From contig JACRAZ010000106.1 of NCBI GenBank assembly GCA_016213205.1, positions 29,114-93,113 on the forward strand: a stretch of DNA of 64,000 bases, read 5' to 3'. The notes beneath the pieces are model-generated. The model did not search any database and was not told the origin of the DNA. It saw only the letters and a program-made list of their open reading frames with translations. Source of the stretch: Burkholderiales bacterium. GTDB taxonomy: Bacteria; Pseudomonadota; Gammaproteobacteria; Burkholderiales; Burkholderiaceae_C. Below, in pieces: positions 1-7,750 of the stretch (within the stretch, counting starts at the first letter, position 1; each line of letters begins with the position of its first letter). A program made the position numbers and the translations under genes.

Positions 1-60
1 AACTGCCACTCGCAGGTGCACGGCTCCAACCATCCCGCAGGCGCCAAGCTGATGCGCTGA
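1..60 (+). CDS. DmsE/MtrA-family decaheme c-type cytochrome, 3' end only
   Basis: Only the last 19 codons are in the window, ending with TGA at 58-60. They read NCHSQVHGSNHPAGAKLMR. The Cys-His pair is the end of a CxxCH haem-attachment motif, and the CHSQVHGSNHP context is characteristic of the last haem of periplasmic DmsE/MtrA/PioA decaheme cytochromes. The next gene on the same strand, 64 bases on, encodes an MtrB/PioB barrel, the usual partner. Such a cytochrome sits inside the barrel and carries electrons across the outer membrane. The number of haems cannot be counted here. Family assignment rests on a short tail plus the neighbour, so it is good but not certain. Confidence 0.75.
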   Translation, partial: NCHSQVHGSNHPAGAKLMR

Positions 61-124
61 CCCACCCCGCGGCGCTGCTTGCCGGCGCCGCGCCGGTCAC
101 GACACACGAACAACGGATGCGACC

Positions 125-2227
125 ATGACAACCCACAGCTTCCCCCTCAGCCCGGTCGGCCTGCTGGCCGCACTGGGCCTGCTGGCCTGCCTGCCGATGC
201 ACAGCCTGGCCGCGGTGGACACCTCGCAGTGGAAATGCGAAACCTGCCCGTTCGAGAAGGCCGGTACCAGCGGCTCGGTGGACATCGGCGTCGGCGCGGT
301 GTCCGAGCGTTCGGCCCGCTTCGGCGACTTCACCGGGCTGGACGACAAAGGCGCGTTCCTCATCGCCGGCGGCGGCCTGCGCTACCGCAGCGGCGACGGC
401 TACTTTGCCGACCTGGCGGCCAACGAGCTGGGGCTGGACAGCCGCTCGTTCAGCGCCGTGAGCGGGCGCGAGGGCCGGTACACCGTGCGCCTGGGCTACG
501 CCGAGATCCCGCGGCACCTGGCCGAAGGGGCCATGACGCCCTTCCGTGGCGTGGGCAGCGGGGTGCTCACGCTGCCGGCCGGCTTCCCGGCCGCCACGAC
601 CGGTGCCATGCCACTGGCCGGCACGCTGCAGCCGGTGGACATTGGCGCCAAGCGCACACGCTACGAGCTGGGGGCCAGCCTCGCCGGCAGCAGCGACTGG
701 AGCTACCGCGTGAAGCTGAGCCACGAAGTGCGCGACGGCACCCAGCGCATGGCCGGTGCCTTCTTTGCCACCGCTGCGCAGCTGGTGGCACCGGTGGACC
801 AGGTGACGAACCAGCTCGAGGTCTCCACCACCTACGCCGGCCGCAGGTGGCAGGCCACGCTGGGCTACCTGGCGTCCATCTTCCGCAATGACAAGGACTC
901 GCTCACCTGGGCCAACCCCCTTGCCACCGGCGCCATCGACACCATTGGCCACGGCCGGCTGGCGCTGGCACCGGACAACCAGTTCCACCAGTTGCAGCTG
1001 AGCCTGGGCTACGACCTCGCGCCGCGCACGCGCGCCAGCGCCGACATCGCGGTGGGCCGCATGACGCAGGACGAGGCCTACCTGCCCGCCACGCTGAACC
1101 CCGGCCTGGCGGTGCCTGGGCTGCCATCGCTCTCGCTGCACGGCCGCGCAAAGACCTTCGACGCCAGCCTGCGATTGAGCAGCGCGCCCGTGGACGGGCT
1201 GCGCCTGAACGCGAGCTACACCCGCAGCGAGCGCGACAACGACACCCCGGTGGCAAGCTACCCCGGTGTCTCGAACGACATGTTCCTCGGCCTGCCGCGC
1301 AGCAACCAGGCGTTCAGCTTCCAGCGCGACCGCACCCGCCTGGGTGCCGACTACCGCGGCACCGGCAGCCGCTGGCAGGTGGCCGGCGGGCTGGACCACG
1401 ACGCCACGAAGCGCCCCCAACAGGAGGCGAACACCACCCGCGAGACCACGCTGTGGGCGCGCGTGAGCGCGCAGCCGCTGAAGGACGTGTCGGTCGCGCT
1501 GAAGGCGGCGCATGCCGAGCGCAGCCACTCCGACTACCGCAGCGTGGCCTGGATCGACCCGGCCGAGAACCCGCTGCTGCGCAAGTTCAACCAGGCCGAG
1601 CGCATGCGCGACACCGGCGGCCTGCGCCTGGATTGGGCCGTGAGCGAAACCGTGAACCTCGGGCTGAACGCCGACATCGCCTACGACGACTACGCCTACT
1701 CGGCCATCGGCCTGATCGACGGCCGCAGCGCCAGCGTGGGTGCCGACCTGTCCTGGGCCGTGTCCGACGAGACCCAGCTGCGCGCCTTCGCGCAGGGCGA
1801 ACGCATCCGCTCCAAGCAGGCGGGCAGCCAGCTCTTTGCGCAGGCCGACTGGTGGGCCCACAGCCGCGACGCCATCGACGTGGTGGGCGTGGGCATCAAG
1901 CACCAGGCGATGAAGGGCAAGCTCGAGCTGGCCGCCGACCTGACCTGGTCACGCTCGAACACCGACGTCACGGTGGCCACCGGCGGCGCCGGGCCGCAGT
2001 TTCCTTCGGCCACCACCGCGCTGGACAGCCTGAAGCTGCAGGCCACCTACAAGCTCAGCGACAAGCTCTCGCTGCTGGGCGCCTACTGGTTCGAGCGCTA
2101 TGAATCGGCCGACTGGCGCCTGGACGGCGTGCTGCCGGCCACCGTGCCCAACCTGCTTGCGCTGGGTGAACAGGCGCCACGCTACCGCGTGAACCTGCTG
2201 CGGCTGGCGCTTCGCTACCGGTTCTGA
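125..2227 (+). CDS. MtrB/PioB-family decaheme-associated outer membrane beta-barrel protein
   Basis: A 700-residue outer-membrane porin that in this family sheathes a decaheme cytochrome and lets electrons cross the outer membrane, either outward (metal reduction) or inward (Fe(II) oxidation). The N-terminus is a signal peptide of about 30 residues. The mature protein begins with a CxxC pair (C38, C41), a hallmark of MtrB/PioB proteins. The rest is rich in alternating polar/hydrophobic strands and ends in RYRF, with the terminal Phe typical of outer-membrane barrels. The length is usual for the family. The gene follows the decaheme cytochrome directly, so the two are probably co-transcribed. 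No third outer-surface cytochrome (MtrC/OmcA) lies downstream, which fits the PioAB/MtoAB arrangement better than Shewanella MtrCAB. The direction of electron flow cannot be read from the sequence. Confidence 0.9.
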   Translation: MTTHSFPLSPVGLLAALGLLACLPMHSLAAVDTSQWKCETCPFEKAGTSGSVDIGVGAVSERSARFGDFTGLDDKGAFLIAGGGLRYRSGDGYFADLAANELGLDSRSFSAVSGREGRYTVRLGYAEIPRHLAEGAMTPFRGVGSGVLTLPAGFPAATTGAMPLAGTLQPVDIGAKRTRYELGASLAGSSDWSYRVKLSHEVRDGTQRMAGAFFATAAQLVAPVDQVTNQLEVSTTYAGRRWQATLGYLASIFRNDKDSLTWANPLATGAIDTIGHGRLALAPDNQFHQLQLSLGYDLAPRTRASADIAVGRMTQDEAYLPATLNPGLAVPGLPSLSLHGRAKTFDASLRLSSAPVDGLRLNASYTRSERDNDTPVASYPGVSNDMFLGLPRSNQAFSFQRDRTRLGADYRGTGSRWQVAGGLDHDATKRPQQEANTTRETTLWARVSAQPLKDVSVALKAAHAERSHSDYRSVAWIDPAENPLLRKFNQAERMRDTGGLRLDWAVSETVNLGLNADIAYDDYAYSAIGLIDGRSASVGADLSWAVSDETQLRAFAQGERIRSKQAGSQLFAQADWWAHSRDAIDVVGVGIKHQAMKGKLELAADLTWSRSNTDVTVATGGAGPQFPSATTALDSLKLQATYKLSDKLSLLGAYWFERYESADWRLDGVLPATVPNLLALGEQAPRYRVNLLRLALRYRF

Positions 2228-2285
2228 CGCTTCATCGGCGCCGCGCCGCCCGCCCGCCCTTGCGGCTGCGGGGCGGCTGCGCGCC

Positions 2286-2420
2286 TCAGATGAAGAACCA
2301 CGCGAAGATCAGCGTGGCGGCGATGATGATCGACATCACGCCGACCACGGCCAGGGCACTGCCCTTGGCGAAGGTCTTGCTCGCCTCGATCACATCCGGC
2401 TTCAGGTGCAAGTTGGCCAT
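2286..2420 (-). CDS. 44-residue single-pass membrane peptide, function unknown
   Basis: A short reading frame (44 residues) beginning MANLHLKPDVIEASKTFAKG and continuing into one hydrophobic helix of about 22 residues that ends in FAWFFI at the C-terminus. The start ATG at 2418-2420 is preceded by a good ribosome site (AGGAG, about 6 bases upstream). It lies downstream of the terminator that follows the multiheme gene and converges on the barrel gene, so it probably has its own promoter within 2421-2567. Small one-helix proteins often accompany membrane electron-transfer complexes, but I do not recognise this family and assign no function. Predicted topology is N-terminus cytoplasmic, though weakly supported. 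Confidence 0.6.
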   Translation of the reverse strand: MANLHLKPDVIEASKTFAKGSALAVVGVMSIIIAATLIFAWFFI

Positions 2421-2567
2421 GCGCACTCCTGCTGGTCGCGGGCCAGGCCCGGGTGCACGAACCAGCGCACCCTGGAACCCGACCTGGACGCCACGCTAAG
2501 CGATGGCCCGGCGCGCCGCAAGGCGCCTCGTGCAGCGTGCTTGCGCTGGATCAGCAGCCGCCGCCGC

Positions 2568-2600
2568 AAAAGGGTGACGCCGCATTGCGCGGCGTCACCC
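2568..2600 (-). terminator. Rho-independent terminator after the multiheme/cytochrome b gene
   Basis: A perfect 12-base inverted repeat (GGGTGACGCCGC at 2572-2583 and its complement at 2589-2600) encloses a 5-base loop. Read on the minus strand, the hairpin is followed at once by four T residues (2571-2568). It lies 28 bases past the stop codon at 2629, so it should end transcription of the cytochrome gene before the 44-residue peptide gene. Confidence 0.8.
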
Positions 2601-2628
2601 GATCGTGTTGAGCAATGGCAGTGCCGGC

Positions 2629-4644
2629 TCAGAGCCCGCCGAAGAAGCCGACCGCCACCCCGCCCAGGATGACGAGGCCCAGCGCGATCAGCGCGAAGGC
2701 CAGCAGCTTGGCGCTCAAGGTGATCGGCGGCGACGGTGCGTCGACCACGTACTTCTTCAGCTCGCCGCTGTCGAGCAGCCGCTTGTACTGCAGCGGGTGC
2801 TCACGCCGCAGGTGCTCCAGGCTCATGGTGCCGGTGAACATCACGATGTCGACCGGGAACTTGTCGGGCCGGAAGTGGTTGTTGAAGAAGTGCACGGTGA
2901 ACAGGAACACCACCGCCAGGAAGGCTTCCTCACCGTGGAAGATGGCCGCCACGTTGAACACCCAGCCCGGCAGGTAGGTGGCCGTGAGGTTGGGCACCCA
3001 CATCATCAGGCCGCTGACACCGATGATCGTGACCCCCCAGAACGGCGCCCAGTAGTCGAACTTCTCCCAGTAGGTCCAGCGGTCGAACACCGGACGCGGT
3101 GCCTGGCCGAGGAACCAACGGAACATCGCGATGATGTCCTTCAGGTCCTGCAGGCCCGGGATCATGGAGTCGGGGCCGAAGATGCGGAAGGTGGCCCGCG
3201 TGCGCCAGATGCCGATGAGCATGTACACCAGGTGCCAGAAGAACACACCGGCGAAGATGATCGCGCACACTCGGTGGATGATGCCCGCCACGTGCGGCCC
3301 GCCCAGGGCCTGCATGACCCACGGCGCCCAGGCCGCATCGGGGTAGAACATCGGCATGCCGGTGATCGAGAGGATCATCAGGCTCAGCGCGAAGGTGATG
3401 TGCGCCACGCGCCAGATGGCCGGGAAGCGCATGAAGTGCTTGCCCTGAAGATCAGGCGGCAGCGCTTCGAGCTTGACCATCGGACGCAGGGTGCCGGCCT
3501 TGCGCTCCTTGAGCTCGCGGTAGAACCACAGCGCCGTGTGCAGCCAGAAGAAGCCGAAGGTGCCGACCAGCAGGCCGACCATGATCTGCCAGCCGATCCA
3601 GACCTGCGGGTAGCGCGAGAAGTTGTTGGTGGTGGCATGCGGCTGGAAGCTGGCGAAGCCGGCCGAAGCCACGCTGACGCCCTTCTTGCCGTTGTGGCAC
3701 TCCTTGCAGGTTTCCATCCGGTTGTCCGGGTGCACCTTGGAGTCCTTGTCCTTCACCGCCAGCACGGCATGGCTGCCGTGGCAGTCGTAGCACTTGGCCG
3801 TGTGCGCGTAGCCCAGCGTGCTGATCTTGCCGTGGTAGGTGGCCTTGTAGGACTTGTAGTTCGCCTCGTGGCAGCTGCCGCACTTGGCGGTGACGGCCAG
3901 CTTGAACGGATCGCCCGAGGTGTTGACCACCGCGTGCGAGGTGTGGCAATCGGAGCAGATGGCCGCCTTGGTGTTCTTCTTGCCCAGCAGTTCCTTGCCG
4001 TGGATGGAATCGGTGTAGGTCTCGAGCTGGTCGGTGTGGCATTCCTGGCCGCAGGAGGGCGGGTTCTTCAGCCGCCACTGGGCACGCGCCGGGGTGTCGG
4101 CCGCGGGGATGTCGAAGCTGTGGGTGTCGTGGCAGTTGTCGCAACTGGCCATCGGCTGGGTCTTGTCGGTCTTGCCGGGCCGCGCATGGAACGACTTCTT
4201 GTAGGCCTCGATGTTGTCGGCCACCACGCCCAGGCGCGGCTTGGCGGCGGCGGTGTTGTCCTTCTTCGCGTCGTCCCAGAGCTTCTGGTGGCAATCGGCG
4301 CAGCTGGCGCTCTTGGCCGGCGCGTTGGCTTCCTTCTTGTGCCCACTGCCGGCCGCGGGGTTGTCGGTGATGCCGGTGTGGCAGGCCACGCACTGCATCT
4401 TGGCGTGCACGCTGGTGCCGTAGGCGTCCGGGCTCATGCCCTTCAAGGCCCGCGGCTTGCCGTTGGGGCCGGGCACCTCGAGCTTGTGCGACTTGCCGTC
4501 GTGGCAACTCAGGCACCCGGTGTTGGGCAGTGCGGAGGCATCGGCCGCCAACACCGGCAGCGCGGGCAGCGCCAGGGCCAGCCATAGCGCCAGCACTCCC
4601 CAACCGCGGGCAAGGCAATGCCCGATCCCGTGCACGACACGCAT
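2629..4644 (-). CDS. Multiheme cytochrome c fused to a cytochrome b (b561/FdhI-like) membrane domain
   Basis: A 671-residue predicted quinol-interacting electron-transfer protein. After a signal peptide (MRVVHGIGH to about residue 34) comes a periplasmic region with nine haem-c motifs: eight CxxCH (starting near residues 44, 85, 115, 168, 230, 255, 285 and 313) and one expanded Cx3CH (CGQECH near 198). From about residue 348 a di-haem cytochrome b-like domain follows with several membrane helices and His residues inside them, resembling the gamma subunit of formate dehydrogenase. The chosen ATG at 4642-4644 begins directly at the signal peptide and has AGAGGG upstream; the frame is open 15 codons further. 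It lies beside MtrAB-type genes and a small cytochrome c. Inference: it links the quinone pool to periplasmic haem carriers, replacing a separate CymA-like protein. The exact partner and direction are unknown. Confidence 0.85.
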   Translation of the reverse strand: MRVVHGIGHCLARGWGVLALWLALALPALPVLAADASALPNTGCLSCHDGKSHKLEVPGPNGKPRALKGMSPDAYGTSVHAKMQCVACHTGITDNPAAGSGHKKEANAPAKSASCADCHQKLWDDAKKDNTAAAKPRLGVVADNIEAYKKSFHARPGKTDKTQPMASCDNCHDTHSFDIPAADTPARAQWRLKNPPSCGQECHTDQLETYTDSIHGKELLGKKNTKAAICSDCHTSHAVVNTSGDPFKLAVTAKCGSCHEANYKSYKATYHGKISTLGYAHTAKCYDCHGSHAVLAVKDKDSKVHPDNRMETCKECHNGKKGVSVASAGFASFQPHATTNNFSRYPQVWIGWQIMVGLLVGTFGFFWLHTALWFYRELKERKAGTLRPMVKLEALPPDLQGKHFMRFPAIWRVAHITFALSLMILSITGMPMFYPDAAWAPWVMQALGGPHVAGIIHRVCAIIFAGVFFWHLVYMLIGIWRTRATFRIFGPDSMIPGLQDLKDIIAMFRWFLGQAPRPVFDRWTYWEKFDYWAPFWGVTIIGVSGLMMWVPNLTATYLPGWVFNVAAIFHGEEAFLAVVFLFTVHFFNNHFRPDKFPVDIVMFTGTMSLEHLRREHPLQYKRLLDSGELKKYVVDAPSPPITLSAKLLAFALIALGLVILGGVAVGFFGGL

Positions 4645-4746
4645 GGCGACCCTCTGCTCTGTGTTGTTCTGTACAGCCGGGTCAGGCACCGCCCGAACCC
4701 GGCCTCAGGGCGTGGGCGCGCTCGCGCCCGCGCTGACCATCGGTGC

Positions 4747-5097
4747 TTACTGGGACAGGATCCACTGGGCCAGGTTCTTCAACGCGGCCGGGTCCTTTTC
4801 CTTGATGATCTTGTGCTCTTCTTCGGTGCCGTCATCCAGCTTGACCTTGGAGCCGGTGGTCATGTTCTTGATGGCCTTCTCCTCGCCATCGGCCTTGCCC
4901 TTGTACTTGGCAGAGATCTTCTTCCAGGACGGACCCTTCTTTTCCTTGTCGATCGCGTGGCACTTGCTGCACTCGTTCTTCTTGATCAGGGCCTGGGCGG
5001 CCTCGGCGTCAGCGGCGTGCGCAGGCATCGAGATGCCCAGCATCAGCGCAGCAGCGCCGGAAACCAAAGTGGCGGTGAGGGATGCAATCGCTTTCAT
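4747..5097 (-). CDS. Monoheme c-type cytochrome (class I-like), periplasmic
   Basis: A 116-residue secreted cytochrome with a signal peptide cleaved near AHA-AD (residue 28-29), a single CxxCH (C43, C46, H47), and the GPSW segment and C-terminal helix (NLAQWILS) of class I cytochromes c. It probably shuttles electrons in the periplasm between the membrane-bound multiheme/cytochrome b protein, encoded 102 bases downstream on the same strand, and the decaheme cytochrome of the MtrAB pair. The usual Met-Pro axial-ligand loop is not apparent. At the equivalent place there is a charged stretch containing H95 (EEEHKII), with M79 as the only other candidate, so the sixth haem ligand may be His. The gene follows hoxW by 84 bases on the same strand, but belongs functionally with the cytochromes. 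Confidence 0.85.
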   Translation of the reverse strand: MKAIASLTATLVSGAAALMLGISMPAHAADAEAAQALIKKNECSKCHAIDKEKKGPSWKKISAKYKGKADGEEKAIKNMTTGSKVKLDDGTEEEHKIIKEKDPAALKNLAQWILSQ

Positions 5098-5181
5098 GAG
5101 CTCGGCTGCTGGTAGTGGACAGGTGCGTAACGCTACGCCTGCGGGCGCCGCTTGTGTAGCCGTGTCAGACCCGAACTTGAC

Positions 5182-5685
5182 TCAGCTCAAATCCCCACAG
5201 CCGGCCGGGCCGCGCAGCGTGCGGTCTTCCAGGGTGTCGGCCAGCCACTGGCAAGCCGCCTGCACCGCCGCCGCCAGGTGGGCCTGGGCCTGCGCGCCCA
5301 GCGGTGCCCCCAGCTCGAAGTGCTCGCCCCGGATCGCCAGCAGGCTGCACGGCGGTGGTGCCCTGCCCTCGACCTGGCGGTATACCGCCAGCAGCGCCTG
5401 TGGCGAGAGGGCGTGCGAGCTCAGGCTTCTGTCGCTTGCCGGCCACACCGGATCCAGCGTGAAAGGCGCCCGCGCCTCCCGGCTGGCATCGACGAACAGC
5501 ACCTGGCGCCGGCCAACCAGGTCGAGTGCATGTTCGGGCTGGAGCTGGAAGTCCTCCAGGTAGTCGACACCCGAACCGCTGCCAAAACGGCTGCGCAGCT
5601 GCTGGATGCAGGCCGGCCCGAGTGCATCGTCGCCGCGACTCGGGTTGCCCCAGCCGAACACCAGCACCGGCGCGGGGACGTTCAT
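5182..5685 (-). CDS. hoxW: HoxW-type hydrogenase maturation endopeptidase
   Basis: A 167-residue protease of the HyaD/HybD/HoxW family, which removes the C-terminal tail of the [NiFe] large subunit once nickel is inserted. The N-terminus VLVFGWGNPSRGDDALGP carries the family G(N/W)GNxxxxDD signature, whose Asp helps bind nickel; a second Asp occurs in LFVDASRE. Length is typical. The ATG at 5683-5685 overlaps the hoxH stop (ATGA), which indicates translational coupling. It is the last gene of hoxFUYHW. Since the target tail is encoded immediately upstream, the assignment to HoxH processing is strong, though inferred from position. Confidence 0.88.
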   Translation of the reverse strand: MNVPAPVLVFGWGNPSRGDDALGPACIQQLRSRFGSGSGVDYLEDFQLQPEHALDLVGRRQVLFVDASREARAPFTLDPVWPASDRSLSSHALSPQALLAVYRQVEGRAPPPCSLLAIRGEHFELGAPLGAQAQAHLAAAVQAACQWLADTLEDRTLRGPAGCGDLS

Positions 5686-7181
5686 GGCCGGCCCGCGCGC
5701 GCACCCCGCTGCAGCGCGCCACCGGCATCGCGGCACACACGGTCCACCAGTTCGCCCGAAGGGCCGAGCAGTTCCACCGCCAGCGGCATCTGCCCCAGCG
5801 CGTGCGTGGCGCAGGACAGGCAAGGGTCGTAGGCGCGGATGGCCACCTCGATGTGGTTGAGCAGGCCTTCGGTGAGCTCGTGCCCATCGAGGTGGTCGCG
5901 GGCCACCACGCGCACCGCTTCGTTCATGGCCTGGTTGTTGTGGGTGGTGGAGACGATCAGGTTGCACAGCGTGACGAGGTCGTTGTCGCCCACCTCGTAG
6001 TGGTGGATCAGCGTGCCGCGTGGTGCCTCGATCACGCCCACGCCGGCGCGCTGGCGCGTGCCGCTGCGCTGCAGTTCGCCGGCGGTCAGATCGGGGTCGT
6101 CCAGCAGCGACTCGATCACCTCCAGGCAGTGCAGCACCTCCACCATGCGTGCCCAGTGGTAGGCCAGCGGGGCATGGATCACCGCGCCCTGCCCCCAGGC
6201 CAGCAGGGCCTGGCGCGCGGCCTCCGCACGCGGGGTGGGCACGAAATCGCAGTTCTGCAGCCGTGCCAGCGGCCCCACGCGGTACCAGCCGAGCTCGGGC
6301 CCCAGGCTGCGCAGGAACGGGAACTTCATGTAGGACCAAGGGCGCACCTCCTCCTCAATGAGGTCGAGGTAGCCCTGGTCGCTGGCGCCATCGAAGAGGA
6401 TGCCGCCATCCGCGTCGCGTGCGCGCAGCACGCCGTCGTACAGGTCCAGCGCGCCGTCGGCACGCACCAGCGACAGCAGGTTCGCCCGGCTGGCGCCGAA
6501 ATGGTCGTACAGCGGCCGGTTCTGCGCATGCAACGCCTGCACCAGCGCCAGCGCATCGTCGGCAAAGGCCAGCATCTGCGGCAGTTCGCGCTGCAGCAAG
6601 GCCCGGTCTTCGGCGGCCAGCAGGCGGTTCACGCCGCCAGGCACCGAGCCGGTGCCGTGCACGCGCTTGCCGGCGGTGGCACGGATCACCTCCTGGCCGA
6701 ACTTGCGCAGCAACACCCCCTTGCGCGCGATGTCCGGGTGGGCCTGTGCCACGCCGACGATGTTGCGGCGGGACGGCTCGGAATCGAAGCCGAACAACAG
6801 GTCCGGCGACGACAGGTGGAAGAAGTGCAGCGCGTTCGACTGCATCACCTGGCCGTAGTGCATGAGCCGGCGGATCTTGTCGGCGCTGGGGCTCACCGGC
6901 CAGGCGCCCACCACGCGGTCCAGCGCCTTGCTCGCCGCCAGGTGGTGCGACACCGGGCAGATGCCGCACAGGCGCTGCACCATCACCGGCACCTCCCAGT
7001 AGGGCCGGCCCTCGATGAACTTCTCGAAGCCGCGGAATTCGACGATGTGCAGGCGCGCCTGCTGCACGCGGTGCTGGTCGTCGAGCAGCAGGGTCACCTT
7101 GCCGTGGCCCTCGACGCGCGAGAGCGGGTCGATCGCCACGCGGCGCAGGCCGCTGGCCGCGGTGTCGGGGCGTTCGCTCAT
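5682..7181 (-). CDS. hoxH: NAD-reducing hydrogenase, [NiFe] large subunit HoxH
   Basis: A 499-residue catalytic subunit of a cytoplasmic bidirectional hydrogenase that splits H2 and passes electrons through HoxY and HoxFU to NAD+. The nickel ligands are present: L1 motif RVEGHG (22-27) and RLCGICPVSHH (C72, C75), and the C-terminal motif DPCLSCATH (C454, C457, H460). The protease should cut just after H460, leaving a 39-residue tail to be removed, rather long for this family. The HIVEFRGFEKF and RAYDPCLSC contexts match group 3d HoxH. It starts 2 bases after the hoxY stop and overlaps hoxW by 4 bases. No hyp genes for metal-centre assembly are in the window. Confidence 0.93.
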   Translation of the reverse strand: MSERPDTAASGLRRVAIDPLSRVEGHGKVTLLLDDQHRVQQARLHIVEFRGFEKFIEGRPYWEVPVMVQRLCGICPVSHHLAASKALDRVVGAWPVSPSADKIRRLMHYGQVMQSNALHFFHLSSPDLLFGFDSEPSRRNIVGVAQAHPDIARKGVLLRKFGQEVIRATAGKRVHGTGSVPGGVNRLLAAEDRALLQRELPQMLAFADDALALVQALHAQNRPLYDHFGASRANLLSLVRADGALDLYDGVLRARDADGGILFDGASDQGYLDLIEEEVRPWSYMKFPFLRSLGPELGWYRVGPLARLQNCDFVPTPRAEAARQALLAWGQGAVIHAPLAYHWARMVEVLHCLEVIESLLDDPDLTAGELQRSGTRQRAGVGVIEAPRGTLIHHYEVGDNDLVTLCNLIVSTTHNNQAMNEAVRVVARDHLDGHELTEGLLNHIEVAIRAYDPCLSCATHALGQMPLAVELLGPSGELVDRVCRDAGGALQRGARAGRP

Positions 7182-7183
7182 GG

Positions 7184-7750
7184 TCAGTCGTAGTGGATGA
7201 GACCGTGGCCCAGGTGCGGTGTGCGGCCGGCCATCAGGTCGGTGAGGAACAGCCAGAAGGCCTCGGCCGGCGGCGGGCAGCCCGGCAGGAAGTAGTCCAC
7301 GTGCACCACCTCGTGGATCGGGTGCACCTTGTTCAGCGGCAGCGGCAGCTCGGGGTCGTTCGGGATCGTGCTGCCAGCCGCCAGCCCGGGGCGGCTGCGG
7401 TACACATCGGTCAGCATCATGCCCAGGTCGAGGTGGTTGCGCTGCGCCGGCAGGCCGCCGGTGATGGCGCAGGCGCCCACCGCCACCAGCGTCTTGCAGT
7501 GGGCCCGGAACTCACGCAGCACCATCACGTTCTCGGCATTGCACAGCCCGCCTTCGACGAGGCCGATGTCGCAGCGGCCGACGGTCTTGATGTCGGTGAA
7601 CGGCGAGCGGTCGAACTCGACATGCTCGATCAGCTCGAACAGCCGCTCGTCGATGTCCAGCAGCGACATGTGGCAGCCGAAGCACCCCGCCAGCGACACC
7701 GTGGCCAGGCGCAGCTTGCGCGCGGGGGGCGGCAGGGACGCGTCCGTCAT
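7184..7750 (-). CDS. hoxY: NAD-reducing hydrogenase, small subunit HoxY
   Basis: A 188-residue hydrogenase small subunit. It carries the proximal [4Fe-4S] cluster that takes electrons from the Ni-Fe site. Ligand motifs are visible in order: AGCFGCHMSLLD near residue 22, GGLCNAEN near 69, GACAITGG near 92 and LPGCPPPAEAF near 164. There is no twin-arginine signal, so the enzyme is cytoplasmic, as expected for a group 3 hydrogenase. The length is short compared with membrane-bound hydrogenase small subunits because the C-terminal multi-cluster domain is absent, which is normal for HoxY. It overlaps hoxU by 4 bases. Confidence 0.92.
   Translation of the reverse strand: MTDASLPPPARKLRLATVSLAGCFGCHMSLLDIDERLFELIEHVEFDRSPFTDIKTVGRCDIGLVEGGLCNAENVMVLREFRAHCKTLVAVGACAITGGLPAQRNHLDLGMMLTDVYRSRPGLAAGSTIPNDPELPLPLNKVHPIHEVVHVDYFLPGCPPPAEAFWLFLTDLMAGRTPHLGHGLIHYD

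Noticed and set aside
2605..4587. A 660-codon plus-strand frame across the multiheme gene.
   Set aside because: The haem motifs and signal peptide are on the minus strand; the plus-strand product is His/Asp/Val-rich and without recognisable domains.
5526..7193. A 555-codon plus-strand frame covering hoxH and hoxW.
   Set aside because: The minus strand encodes intact HoxH and HoxW motifs; the opposite frame is a shadow with biased composition.
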